64,000 nt of DNA from Achromobacter sp. UMC71 (lineage in GTDB: Bacteria > Pseudomonadota > Gammaproteobacteria > Burkholderiales > Burkholderiaceae_B): NCBI RefSeq assembly GCF_014170305.1, contig NZ_LZZT01000014.1, positions 1 to 64,000 of the forward strand, given 5' to 3'. Position 1 is the first letter of the stretch, and each line of letters starts with the position of its first letter. The notes under the pieces are model-generated. The model searched no databases. It was not told the DNA's origin and was given only the letters and a program-made list of their open reading frames with translations. A program made the position numbers and the translations under genes. Positions 35,794-43,654 of the stretch are shown here, piece after piece.

Positions 35794-36884
35794 TGCGTAT
35801 CGTTCACTCTGAAGCCGCCACCAGTTTCGGCGGCCAGGAAGGACGGATCTTCAAGGAAATGAACGCCATGCGCGCGCGTGGCCACCACCTTGAAGCCATT
35901 TGCCAGCCCAGCGCGCTGCTGGCCCAGCGCCTGTCGGACGCGGGCTTTACCGTGCACACGCTGGAAATGGACGGTCCCGTCAATTACCTGAAGGGCGTTG
36001 CCGCCATCCGCCGCATCCTGCGCGAAGGCCGCTTCGACGTCCTCAACACGCACAGCCGCCGCGACACCGTCATCGCCGCGGCCGCCGCGCGCCTGGCGGG
36101 CACGCCGCTGATCGTGCGCACCCGCCATCTGTCCAACAAGGTCGGTTCGCTGTGGTCCTATACCCGGCTGCCGCATCGCGTTACCACGGTCAGCGACCAC
36201 GTGCGCGAGCACCTGATCGAACGCGGCGTGCCGGCCGATCGCGTCGCCACCGTCTATTCGCCCATCGTGCTGCCGCCGCCGGTCGAACACTCCACGCTGC
36301 GCGAAGAATTGGGCCTGGCGCCGGACGACCTGGTGGTGGGGTGTGTTGCCGTCATGCGCGCCACCAAGGGCCACAAGGACCTGATCGACGCCATGGCGCC
36401 GCTGATGGCCAGCCGGCCCAAGCTGCACCTGGTCTTCGTGGGCGGCGGTTCGCCGGTGTTCGAGCAGACCGAAGCCTACGTGGCCGAGCGGGGCCTGCAA
36501 GACCGCATCCACCTGATGGGCACCCGGCGCGACGTGCCCAACCTGTTGGCCGGGTGCGACCTGTTCGCGCTGGCGACCCAGCAGGAAGCGTCCGGCACCG
36601 TCTACGTCGAAGCCCAGGCCAGCGGTCTGCCGGTTATCGGCACCGACGTGGGCGGCGTGTCCGAGATGTTCCGCAACGGCGAAACCGGCATCCTGGTGCC
36701 GCCCAAGGACCCGGCCGCGCTGACCGCCGCGCTGGAAAAGCTGATCGACGACCCGGCGCTGCGCCGCCGCATGGGCGAGGCCGGCCGCAAGATGGTCTGG
36801 GAAGAGGGCGTCTTCTCGCCGGCCCGCCTGGCCGAAACCACCGAAGCCATCTACGCCAAATGGCTGGCGGAGCGGCGCGGATGA
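35793..36884 (+). CDS. Glycosyltransferase family 4 (cluster gene 1)
   Basis: A 363-residue GT-B fold retaining glycosyltransferase. It opens MRIVHSEAATSFGGQEGRI, with the acceptor-side glycine loop, and has the C-terminal donor site VYVEAQASGLPVIGTDVGGVSE near residue 270, including the E-x7-E-like pair. The start shares one base with the dnaE stop, so translation may be coupled to dnaE. With the next five genes it forms a tight set (4-base overlaps, then an 18-base gap and a 26-base overlap). I recall that a similar glycosyltransferase/deacetylase cluster in Bordetella pertussis acts in LPS core synthesis; assignment here is by analogy. Confidence 0.87.
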   Translation: MRIVHSEAATSFGGQEGRIFKEMNAMRARGHHLEAICQPSALLAQRLSDAGFTVHTLEMDGPVNYLKGVAAIRRILREGRFDVLNTHSRRDTVIAAAAARLAGTPLIVRTRHLSNKVGSLWSYTRLPHRVTTVSDHVREHLIERGVPADRVATVYSPIVLPPPVEHSTLREELGLAPDDLVVGCVAVMRATKGHKDLIDAMAPLMASRPKLHLVFVGGGSPVFEQTEAYVAERGLQDRIHLMGTRRDVPNLLAGCDLFALATQQEASGTVYVEAQASGLPVIGTDVGGVSEMFRNGETGILVPPKDPAALTAALEKLIDDPALRRRMGEAGRKMVWEEGVFSPARLAETTEAIYAKWLAERRG

Positions 36885-37729
36885 ACGCGCCCAACGTCCC
36901 GGTGCTGATGTACCACCATGTCACGCCGGCCGGCGGCATGATCAACGCCTTGCCCGATGTCTTCGAGGCGCAGATGTCCCGACTGGCGCGGGCTGGTTAC
37001 CAGTCGCTGTCCACCGATCAGTTCGCCGCCTATCTGGCCGGCGCGCCGGTGCCCGAGCGCTCCGTGCTCATCACCTTCGACGACGGCTACCTGAACAACT
37101 GGGTCCACGCCCATCCGATCCTGGCGCGCCACGGCATGCGCGCTGTGTTGTTCACCATCACCGGCTGGATCGGTGACGGTCCGGTGCGGCCCCATGCGGG
37201 GCAGGGCCTGCCGCTGCCGGCCACGCCCGACCACGATGCTTGCAAGAAGGCGGTGGCCGAAGGCCGCAGCGACGACGTCATGCTGCGCTGGAGCGAAATC
37301 GAGGCTATGCAGGCGGCCGGTACGTTTGAATTCCATTCGCACACCCATACCCACACGCGCTGGGACAAGGTCTGCGGGGCCGATGTCGACGCCAAGCGCG
37401 CGCACATCGCCCAGGAACTGGCCGACTCGCGCGAAACGCTGACGCGCCGCCTGGGGCAGGCCAGCGATCATCTCTGCTGGCCCCAGGGCTATTTCGACGC
37501 CGACTACGTGGCGGCAGCCCGGCAGGCGGGTTTCCGCCACTTGTACACTACCGACCCTTTTGGCCAGAACACGCCCGCCGCGGACCCCGAACACATCTAC
37601 CGCTTCGCGGTGCGTAACCAGGGCGGCACCTGGCTGAACCGGCGCATCTGGTTGTCGCGCGATCCCTTCTGGGGACCGCGCTATCACGCCTGGAAGGCCT
37701 GGAAAAAGCGTCTTAGGAATCGCGGATGA
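36881..37729 (+). CDS. Polysaccharide deacetylase (NodB fold), cluster gene 2
   Basis: A 282-residue metal-dependent deacetylase that removes acetyl groups from N-acetylated sugars. Motif 1 TFDDGYLNN near residue 66 gives the catalytic and metal aspartates, and motif 2 is FHSHTHTHTRW near 148 with the two metal histidines. There is no signal peptide, so the enzyme probably acts in the cytoplasm on a lipid-linked intermediate. Between the motifs it carries a longer insert (about residues 90-140, GQGLPLPATPDHD and on) than its paralogue at 39609. It overlaps both neighbours by four bases. Confidence 0.87.
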   Translation: MNAPNVPVLMYHHVTPAGGMINALPDVFEAQMSRLARAGYQSLSTDQFAAYLAGAPVPERSVLITFDDGYLNNWVHAHPILARHGMRAVLFTITGWIGDGPVRPHAGQGLPLPATPDHDACKKAVAEGRSDDVMLRWSEIEAMQAAGTFEFHSHTHTHTRWDKVCGADVDAKRAHIAQELADSRETLTRRLGQASDHLCWPQGYFDADYVAAARQAGFRHLYTTDPFGQNTPAADPEHIYRFAVRNQGGTWLNRRIWLSRDPFWGPRYHAWKAWKKRLRNRG

Positions 37730-38478
37730 AGTTATCAGTCATTGTCATCACCAAGAACGAAGCGGCCAACATCGCCGATTGCCTGAAGTCCGTGGCCTTT
37801 GCGGACGAATTCATCGTGGTGGACTCGGGCAGCACCGATGGCACGGTGGAACTGGCACGCGCCCTGGGCGCCCGGGTTGAAATCACGCCCGATTGGCCCG
37901 GCTTCGGCCCGCAGAAGAACCGCGCGCTGGACCTGGCCACTGGCGACTGGGTGCTGTCGATCGATGCCGACGAGCGCGTCACGCCCGAACTGGCCCGCGA
38001 AATCCAGGACACCATCAACGCCCCGGCCGCCGATACCTATGAAATCGCGCGCCTGTCCAATTTCTGCGGCCGCGACATCCGCCACAGCGGCTGGTGGCCC
38101 GACTACGTGCTGCGCCTGTTCAAGCGCGGCACCGCGCGCTTCAACGACGCGGCCGTGCACGAGCGCGTGGTGCCGGTGAGCGGCCAGCCGCTGCAGCTCA
38201 AGGGCTACTTCAACCACTACCCCTACGACAACCTGGACGCGCTGATCACCAAGATCAACCGTTATTCGTCCGATGCTGCCGCCATGATGTACGCCAAGGG
38301 CCGGCGCACGTCCGTCCTGGGCGCGCTGGGCCACAGCTTCTGGACCTTCGTCCGCATCTACCTGATCCGTCGCGGTTTCCTGGATGGCCGCCATGGCCTG
38401 GTGCTGGCCGTCACCGCGGCCGCGGGCAGCTTCTTCCGCTATTCGAAGCTGATGTTCCTGGCCGAGAAGAAGAAGTGA
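37726..38478 (+). CDS. Glycosyltransferase family 2, WaaE/KdtX-like
   Basis: A 250-residue GT-A enzyme. It starts MKLSVIVITKNEAANI, then VVDSGSTDGTVE near 33, FGPQKNRALDLATGDWVLSIDADERV near 58-82 with the DAD metal-binding motif, and HSGWWPDYVLRLFKRG near 113, a pattern shared with WaaE/KdtX-type core glycosyltransferases. Such enzymes typically add a glucose or related sugar to inner-core heptose; the exact sugar is not readable. Four-base overlaps connect it to both neighbours. Confidence 0.88.
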   Translation: MKLSVIVITKNEAANIADCLKSVAFADEFIVVDSGSTDGTVELARALGARVEITPDWPGFGPQKNRALDLATGDWVLSIDADERVTPELAREIQDTINAPAADTYEIARLSNFCGRDIRHSGWWPDYVLRLFKRGTARFNDAAVHERVVPVSGQPLQLKGYFNHYPYDNLDALITKINRYSSDAAAMMYAKGRRTSVLGALGHSFWTFVRIYLIRRGFLDGRHGLVLAVTAAAGSFFRYSKLMFLAEKKK

Positions 38479-39590
38479 GGATCCTCTACACCAACTTCCA
38501 CGCCAACAACGGCGGCGGCCACGTCACCTACATCATCAACCTGGCGCGCGCCCTGGCGGCGGATCACCAGATCACCGTCGCCGCGCCCGCCAGCAGCCGC
38601 CTGTACCGCTACGCCAAGGCGATTCCCGGCGTCACGGTCGTGGACATGCGCTACACCACGCGCCCCTCGTCGTGGTTCGGCGACCGGGCCCGCCTGCGCC
38701 GCCTGATCAAGGATGGCCGCTTCGACATCATCCATGCCAACGGCTCGGCCGACCACAAGCAGGTCATGCTGGCCACGCTGGCCATGGCGCGCCGCCCGCG
38801 CATCGTCTTCACCAAGCACAACGATCACCCGGTGACCAGCTTCGGCCACAAGCTGCGGGTGGCGCTGGCCACCGACCACAGCATCGCCGTCAGCGATTAC
38901 ATCCACCGGTTCCTGGCCGATTCGCCCTACCAGCGGCGCCCGATCACCACCATCCGCCACGGCATCGACACCCAGTTCTTCGCGCCGCCGCCCGCTGAAA
39001 GCCTGGACAAGCTGCGCGACATCTTCTTCGGCCCCGAGTGGCGCGGCAAGCTGTTGCTGGGCAGCGCCGGCGGCACCGACTACGACAAGGGCTGGCTCGA
39101 CCTGGTGGCCGCCGTCGCGGCGCTGCCGCCCGGTGACAAGGAACGGGTGCTGCTGCTGGTGGCCGGCGATCCTCCCATCGAAGCCAAGCTGGCGCGCGTG
39201 CGCGAGCTGGGCATGATCGACCAGGTGCGCTTTCCCGGCCTGCTCGACGACGTGCGCGCCGCGCTGGCGTCGTGCCACGCCGGCTTCGTGCTGTCTTACC
39301 GCGAGGCGCTGTCGTTCGCCTGCCGCGAGATCATGGCCCTGGGCCTGCCCGCCCTGGTCACCAATGCCGGCGGCCTGCCCGAAAACGTCACGGAAGGGGT
39401 TGACGGCTGGATCGTGCCGGTGCGCGACGTGGCCGCCATGACCGCGCGCCTGCAGGACATGCTGGCCCACCCCGACAAGGTCCGGGCCATGGGCGCCAAT
39501 GCCCGCGAAACCAGCCTGCGCGACTTCAACCTGACGCGTTTCGCCCAAGCAACAGTCGACGTCTACCAGCGAACATTGGGCGGACACTGA
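38475..39590 (+). CDS. Glycosyltransferase family 4 (cluster gene 4)
   Basis: A 371-residue GT-B enzyme. The start is GTG 38475, set by the GTGA overlap with the previous stop and by the N-terminus MRILYTNFHANNGGGHVTYI, which holds the glycine loop typical of family 4. The donor site appears as YREALSFACREIMALGLPALV near residue 275, including the E-x7-E pair. The frame is open far upstream only as a shadow of the preceding gene. Acceptor and donor sugars are unknown. Confidence 0.87.
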   Translation: MRILYTNFHANNGGGHVTYIINLARALAADHQITVAAPASSRLYRYAKAIPGVTVVDMRYTTRPSSWFGDRARLRRLIKDGRFDIIHANGSADHKQVMLATLAMARRPRIVFTKHNDHPVTSFGHKLRVALATDHSIAVSDYIHRFLADSPYQRRPITTIRHGIDTQFFAPPPAESLDKLRDIFFGPEWRGKLLLGSAGGTDYDKGWLDLVAAVAALPPGDKERVLLLVAGDPPIEAKLARVRELGMIDQVRFPGLLDDVRAALASCHAGFVLSYREALSFACREIMALGLPALVTNAGGLPENVTEGVDGWIVPVRDVAAMTARLQDMLAHPDKVRAMGANARETSLRDFNLTRFAQATVDVYQRTLGGH

Positions 39591-39595
39591 GCGCT

Positions 39596-39601
39596 TATAA
39601 T
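39596..39601 (+). promoter_or_regulatory. Candidate internal -10 element before second deacetylase
   Basis: TATAAT ends 7 bases before the ATG at 39609, in the 18-base gap of the cluster. No Shine-Dalgarno sequence precedes that ATG, so a leaderless transcript is possible. A TTGGGC lies 14 bases upstream of the -10, which is shorter than usual spacing. Confidence 0.4.
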
Positions 39602-39608
39602 CCGCGCT

Positions 39609-40334
39609 ATGTCTATCCCCATTCTCATGTACCACCAGATCGGCGAGCCCAATCCCAAGGGCACGCCGTTTCGCGGCCTGACGGTGCACCCCGACGACTT
39701 CGCGCGCCAGATGCGCTGGATGCGTTTCCTGGGCTACCGCGGCCTGTCGATGCGCGACGTCATGCCCTATGTGCGCGGCGAACGCCGCGGCAAGGTGTTC
39801 GGCCTGACCTTCGACGACGGCTATCGCAACGTGGTTCAGAACGCCATGCCGGTGCTGGACAAGCTGGGCTTCACGGCCACCAACTACCTGGTGGCCAATC
39901 AGTTCGACGGCGGTAATGTCTGGGACGCCAAGATCGGCATCCCGTTTTCGCCGCTGATGACGGTCGAAGAAATGCGCCAGTGGGCCGCGTCCGGCCACGA
40001 AGTCGGTTCGCACACGCTGGACCACGTCCACCTGCCCGAGATGACGCCCGACGAGGCCCGCCGCCAGATGGTCGAGTCCAAGGATGCGCTCGAGCAGGCG
40101 CTGGGCGCGCCCGTCACTGCCTTCTGCTATCCCTACGGCGACCACGGCCCCGAACACCTCGTCATGGCCCGCGAAGCCGGCTACGACAACGCCACGCTGA
40201 CCAAGCGCGGCCTGGCCAACGCCAGCGACGATCCCTTCGGCCTGCCGCGGGTGACCGTGTCGCGTTCGACGGGCATCTTCCGTTTCCTGCAGAAATGCCT
40301 GACCCGCTATGAAGACACCCGCGGGCGCGGCTGA
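39609..40334 (+). CDS. Polysaccharide deacetylase (NodB fold), cluster gene 5
   Basis: A 241-residue deacetylase, second of the cluster and only distantly similar to the first. Motif 1 is LTFDDGYRNV near residue 65, motif 2 VGSHTLDHVHL near 134, and motif 3 CYPYGDHG near 174 supplies the active-site arginine-side groove. No signal peptide is visible. The gene is separated from the upstream one by 18 bases that include a TATAAT, and its end overlaps the last glycosyltransferase by 26 bases. Its substrate is probably an N-acetylated sugar of the LPS core or a related glycan. Confidence 0.87.
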   Translation: MSIPILMYHQIGEPNPKGTPFRGLTVHPDDFARQMRWMRFLGYRGLSMRDVMPYVRGERRGKVFGLTFDDGYRNVVQNAMPVLDKLGFTATNYLVANQFDGGNVWDAKIGIPFSPLMTVEEMRQWAASGHEVGSHTLDHVHLPEMTPDEARRQMVESKDALEQALGAPVTAFCYPYGDHGPEHLVMAREAGYDNATLTKRGLANASDDPFGLPRVTVSRSTGIFRFLQKCLTRYEDTRGRG

Positions 40335-41457
40335 GCGGCGGCTGCGCATCGCATTGCTGGTCGACCGCTTCGGCAACCGCTTCGGCGGCGCTGAAGCCTA
40401 CGGGGTCGAGCTGATGCGCGTGCTCGGCAAGCGCCACGATGTCTCCATCGTCGCCCGCGACTTCGACAGCGACCTGCCGTTTCCTTTCCTGCCCATCCGC
40501 TTTCCCGGCTGGCTGCCCAGCTGGATGCGGGTGCTGTACTTCGCCTGGAAGGCCGACCGCCTGACCCGCGGCCGCTACGACATCGTGCATTCGCACATGA
40601 ACGGCTGGGCCGGTGAAATCCAGGTCATGCATGTCACCCCGGTGCGCTACAACCGCCTGACCCGCGTCAAGCCGTCCAAGCGGGCGCTGGCCTGGCTCAG
40701 CCCGCGCCTGGCCACCTATCTGCTGCTGGAAAAATTCCGCGTGCGCCAGGCGCCGGCGCGCCGCGTCGTGGCGGTGTCCGGGCTGATCATGGACCAGCTG
40801 CACCGCAGCTATGGCCCGCAATTGCCGGTCGACATCATCGCGCCTGGTGTCAAGCTGCCCGCGCCCGAAGCCGCCGCCGGCCGGGATGCCACCCGCGCCC
40901 GGCTCGGCTGGGACGCCGGCACCATCGGCTGTCTGTTGGTGGCCCGCAACCCCTTGCGCAAGGGGCTGCCGGCGCTGCTCGACGCCTTGGCGCTGTTGCC
41001 CGCGGCCTACCGCCTGCTGGTGGTGGGCGCCGACGACGCCACCCGTGAACGCGTGCGCGCCGCCGGCGAGGTCGCCCAGCGCGTCACGCTGGTCGACCCC
41101 ACGCCCGAGGTCGCCCAGTACTTCGCCGCGGCCGACATCTACGCCCACCCGACCCTGAACGACAGCTATGCCATGGCGCCCCTGGAAGCCATGTCCCACG
41201 GCTTGCCGGTCGTGGTCAGCTCGCCCGCCTACTGCGGCTTCGCCCAATACCTGTCGGCGGGCAAGGACGCCCTCATCCTGCAAGATCCGCGCGACGGCGC
41301 CCAGCTGGCGCAAGCCTTGCAACGCCTGGGCGACGAACCCGAGCTGCGCGCGGCCCTGTCCGAACGTGGCCTGGCCATCGCCCGCGACCAAAGCTGGGAA
41401 ACCGTGGCGTCGCGCTACGAAGAGCTGTATCAAGCGGTGCTGCAAGAGCGCGCTTGA
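40309..41457 (+). CDS. Glycosyltransferase family 4 (cluster gene 6)
   Basis: A 382-residue GT-B enzyme of the WaaG-like group. N-terminal part: RIALLVDRFGNRFGGAEAYGVELM near residue 12-35, then HSHMNGWAGEIQVMH near 98. Donor site: NDSYAMAPLEAMSHGLPVVVS near 284, where an aspartate stands in place of the first glutamate of the usual E-x7-E pair. The ATG at 40309 lies inside the end of the deacetylase gene. It is the last gene of the cluster and is closed by a strong two-way terminator. Confidence 0.87.
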   Translation: MKTPAGAAERRLRIALLVDRFGNRFGGAEAYGVELMRVLGKRHDVSIVARDFDSDLPFPFLPIRFPGWLPSWMRVLYFAWKADRLTRGRYDIVHSHMNGWAGEIQVMHVTPVRYNRLTRVKPSKRALAWLSPRLATYLLLEKFRVRQAPARRVVAVSGLIMDQLHRSYGPQLPVDIIAPGVKLPAPEAAAGRDATRARLGWDAGTIGCLLVARNPLRKGLPALLDALALLPAAYRLLVVGADDATRERVRAAGEVAQRVTLVDPTPEVAQYFAAADIYAHPTLNDSYAMAPLEAMSHGLPVVVSSPAYCGFAQYLSAGKDALILQDPRDGAQLAQALQRLGDEPELRAALSERGLAIARDQSWETVASRYEELYQAVLQERA

Positions 41458-41492
41458 ACTTGGCCGCGGACGAGATGCCAGCGGCTTCAGGT

Positions 41493-41524
41493 AAAAAAAA
41501 CGGGACCTCAAAAGGTCCCGTTTT
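41493..41524. terminator. Bidirectional terminator
   Basis: The 8-bp stem CGGGACCT (41501-41508) with AGGTCCCG (41513-41520) has eight A before it and four T after it. It can therefore stop transcription from the glycosyltransferase cluster on the plus strand and from the ykgJ-like gene on the minus strand. Confidence 0.92.
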
Positions 41525-41808
41525 CAATGCCGCGGCGCGGTCGCCCGTTCCAGTTCGTCGAGCCAGCGCACCGCGTATTCCCGGTCCGGCCCGCACATGT
41601 CGTGCTGGGCTTGCAGCCCGCCGCAGAAATCCGGCCGCGCAGGCTGGCCGAAAATCGCGCAGCGCATGTCTGGCAGCAGCTGGATACAGGGCACGCCCGC
41701 CGGCTTGCCATCCGGCATTCCCGGAATCGGGCTGGTGATCGACGGCGCGATGCAACAGGCCCCGCAGCCCGGCCGGCAGGCAAGCGCCGCGCCCACGTTC
41801 AGACCCAC
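41524..41808 (-). CDS. YkgJ-family cysteine cluster protein
   Basis: A 94-residue protein with the YkgJ/UPF0153 pattern of eight cysteines: C-x3-CGACC near residue 11-17, GVPCIQL near 38, CAIF near 48, FCGG near 60 and MCG near 69. These probably bind zinc or an iron-sulfur cluster; the function of the family is unknown. I use GTG 41808, which overlaps the end of the ydcF-like gene by 10 bases; GTG 41796 just after that stop would give 90 residues. The terminator stem begins right at its stop codon. Confidence 0.8.
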   Translation of the reverse strand: MGLNVGAALACRPGCGACCIAPSITSPIPGMPDGKPAGVPCIQLLPDMRCAIFGQPARPDFCGGLQAQHDMCGPDREYAVRWLDELERATAPRH

Positions 41809-42563
41809 CCGCGCAGCCAGTACACGAACAGCCCGGCGTATTCCTTGATGATGGAACGGCTGGCGTCGAAGGTGCGCTGGTCGGGCAGCCACAGGTTCAG
41901 CGAACCGTCGGCGGGGCGCACGATCTGGGGCGGGGCGGGGGCGGCGATGGCCACTACCCCCTGCTTGGAAAATGCCGCCATCGCGCGCGGCATATGCAGG
42001 GCCGACGTCACCAGCAGCACCTTGCCGATGCCACGGGTCTTGAGCTGGTCTTCGGTCAGGGCAGCGTTCTCGTAGGTCGTGCGGCTGGCGTTTTCCAGGA
42101 TCAGCGCCGTTTCCGGCACGCCCTGCTGGCGGATGGCATGGGCCATGCCGCGGGCTTCGCTGACATCGCCTTCCAGCGCGCCGCCGGACAGCACCACCTT
42201 GGGCGCGCGCCCGGCCAGGTACAGCTGCGCCGCGGTATCCACGCGCACCACGGCGGTGTCCTTGTCGTAGGGCAGGAACCAGTTGGCGCGGCCATTGGCG
42301 GTATTGCCGCCCAGCACCACGATGGCGTCGGCGGTGGGCGATTCGGTGGGCGGCAGATGCGGATAGCGGCTTTCCAGCGCGCCGCCCAGCCACAGCGACG
42401 TGGCGGGCAGCGACCAGGCCAGGGCCCACAGCAGGCCCGCGACGATCAGGGCGCCGCCGGTCTTGCGCAGCCGGAACAAGCCGAGCACCAGGCCGACCAC
42501 CACCAGGGTCAGGCACAAGTTGTAGGGAATGATCAGATTCGCGAGGTAGCTGGAAAAGGTCAT
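41799..42563 (-). CDS. YdcF/ElyC-family membrane-anchored DUF218 protein
   Basis: A 254-residue protein with two N-terminal membrane helices (about residues 12-30 and 36-55) and a DUF218 domain: [10 protein letters not shown] near 80, [16 protein letters not shown] near 122 and TTYENA near 163, a conserved block of the family. ElyC of E. coli, the closest studied relative, affects undecaprenyl phosphate-dependent envelope synthesis, so an envelope role is likely. It lies 15 bases downstream of the family 9 glycosyltransferase gene on the same strand. Confidence 0.87.
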   Translation of the reverse strand: MTFSSYLANLIIPYNLCLTLVVVGLVLGLFRLRKTGGALIVAGLLWALAWSLPATSLWLGGALESRYPHLPPTESPTADAIVVLGGNTANGRANWFLPYDKDTAVVRVDTAAQLYLAGRAPKVVLSGGALEGDVSEARGMAHAIRQQGVPETALILENASRTTYENAALTEDQLKTRGIGKVLLVTSALHMPRAMAAFSKQGVVAIAAPAPPQIVRPADGSLNLWLPDQRTFDASRSIIKEYAGLFVYWLRGWV

Positions 42564-42578
42564 GTCAAAACAATCCGT

Positions 42579-43550
42579 TTACTGCGCACCGTCCAGCAGC
42601 AGATTGGCCTGCTGTTCCACGGTTTCGATGGACGGCCACGCCGTCTCCGACCCGACGCACACCGCCCGAGGCGACCACGGGCCGGTGCGGCCCGGACGGG
42701 TGACGCCGAACAGCGTCAGTTCCCGGGCGGCGGCCGCCGCGGCGACGTGCGACACGCCGGAGTCGTTACATATCACCAGCGCCGCCCTGGCGGTCAGGGC
42801 AGCGAACGCGCCCAAGGACAGGGGAGGCAGCAACTGCGCCGTCGGCGCATTGCGCCGGGCTTCGTCGGTTTCCGCCGGAGGGGGGCACATTACCACGGTA
42901 TGGCCCCGTGCCTGCAGTGCGCGGGTAAGTGTATCGAATCCTGGCCATACCTTGATCTTGCCCCGGTGCAGGCCGGTAGCGGTGGGGGCGATCAGCACGA
43001 AACGCTGGCCCGCCAATCCGGCCGCTTCCAGCGCCAGCAACGCGGTGCTTTCGTGGACAGGCGTCAGCGGCAGGTCCAGCGTGGGGCCCGGCTCGGCCGG
43101 GCCGGCGGGCAGGTCCCAGCGGGTCAGGGCCTCGCGCGTCAGGTGGTGCCAGGACTGCACGGCGTGCAACGCCGCCTGCGGCTTGGCCACCGGCCAGCGC
43201 AACAGGAAGCTGCGGCCGTCATCCCGGTAGCCGGCCGACGGCAGGCCCGCCAAGCGGAACACCAGGGCGCTGGACAGCGAATCCGGCAGCAGCAGCCCGC
43301 GCGCGCGGCGGCCATCGGCCCCCAGGCTGCGGCGGTGGGCGCTGACCTGCGCCCGATCTGGCCCCACTTTTCCCAGCATGGGAATGAAATCCCGCTTTTG
43401 CACGCCGTCCAGCAGGTCGCGGGCCCAGGGACGGGCGCATATCACCAGGGGCACGCCGGTGGCCTGCAGGGTACGCAGGCTGGGCAGGCTCATGCAGACA
43501 TCACCCACCCAGTTGGGCAAGCGGACGTAAAGGCAACTGATTTCGGACAT
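42579..43550 (-). CDS. Glycosyltransferase family 9 (heptosyltransferase-like)
   Basis: A 323-residue enzyme of the WaaF/WaaC family, which adds heptose to the inner core of LPS. Blocks: LYVRLPNWVGDVCMSLPSL near residue 7, RGLLLPDSLSSAL near 84, the donor site ALVICNDSGVSHVAAAAAARELTLFG near 257-282 and TGPWSPRA near 290. It resembles WaaF more than WaaC, but the exact position of the heptose cannot be stated. It is divergent from msbA with about 100 bases between them and leads the run to ydcF-like and ykgJ-like genes. Confidence 0.87.
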   Translation of the reverse strand: MSEISCLYVRLPNWVGDVCMSLPSLRTLQATGVPLVICARPWARDLLDGVQKRDFIPMLGKVGPDRAQVSAHRRSLGADGRRARGLLLPDSLSSALVFRLAGLPSAGYRDDGRSFLLRWPVAKPQAALHAVQSWHHLTREALTRWDLPAGPAEPGPTLDLPLTPVHESTALLALEAAGLAGQRFVLIAPTATGLHRGKIKVWPGFDTLTRALQARGHTVVMCPPPAETDEARRNAPTAQLLPPLSLGAFAALTARAALVICNDSGVSHVAAAAAARELTLFGVTRPGRTGPWSPRAVCVGSETAWPSIETVEQQANLLLDGAQ

Positions 43551-43654
43551 GGACAGGCGCGGTGCGCATCAAAGGCTGAAAGAAGGGAGGGGGCCGCGCC
43601 GCAGCGCGTAGCCGGTACAATCCCGGGCACAATTGTATTAAAGCGAGTGATTCC

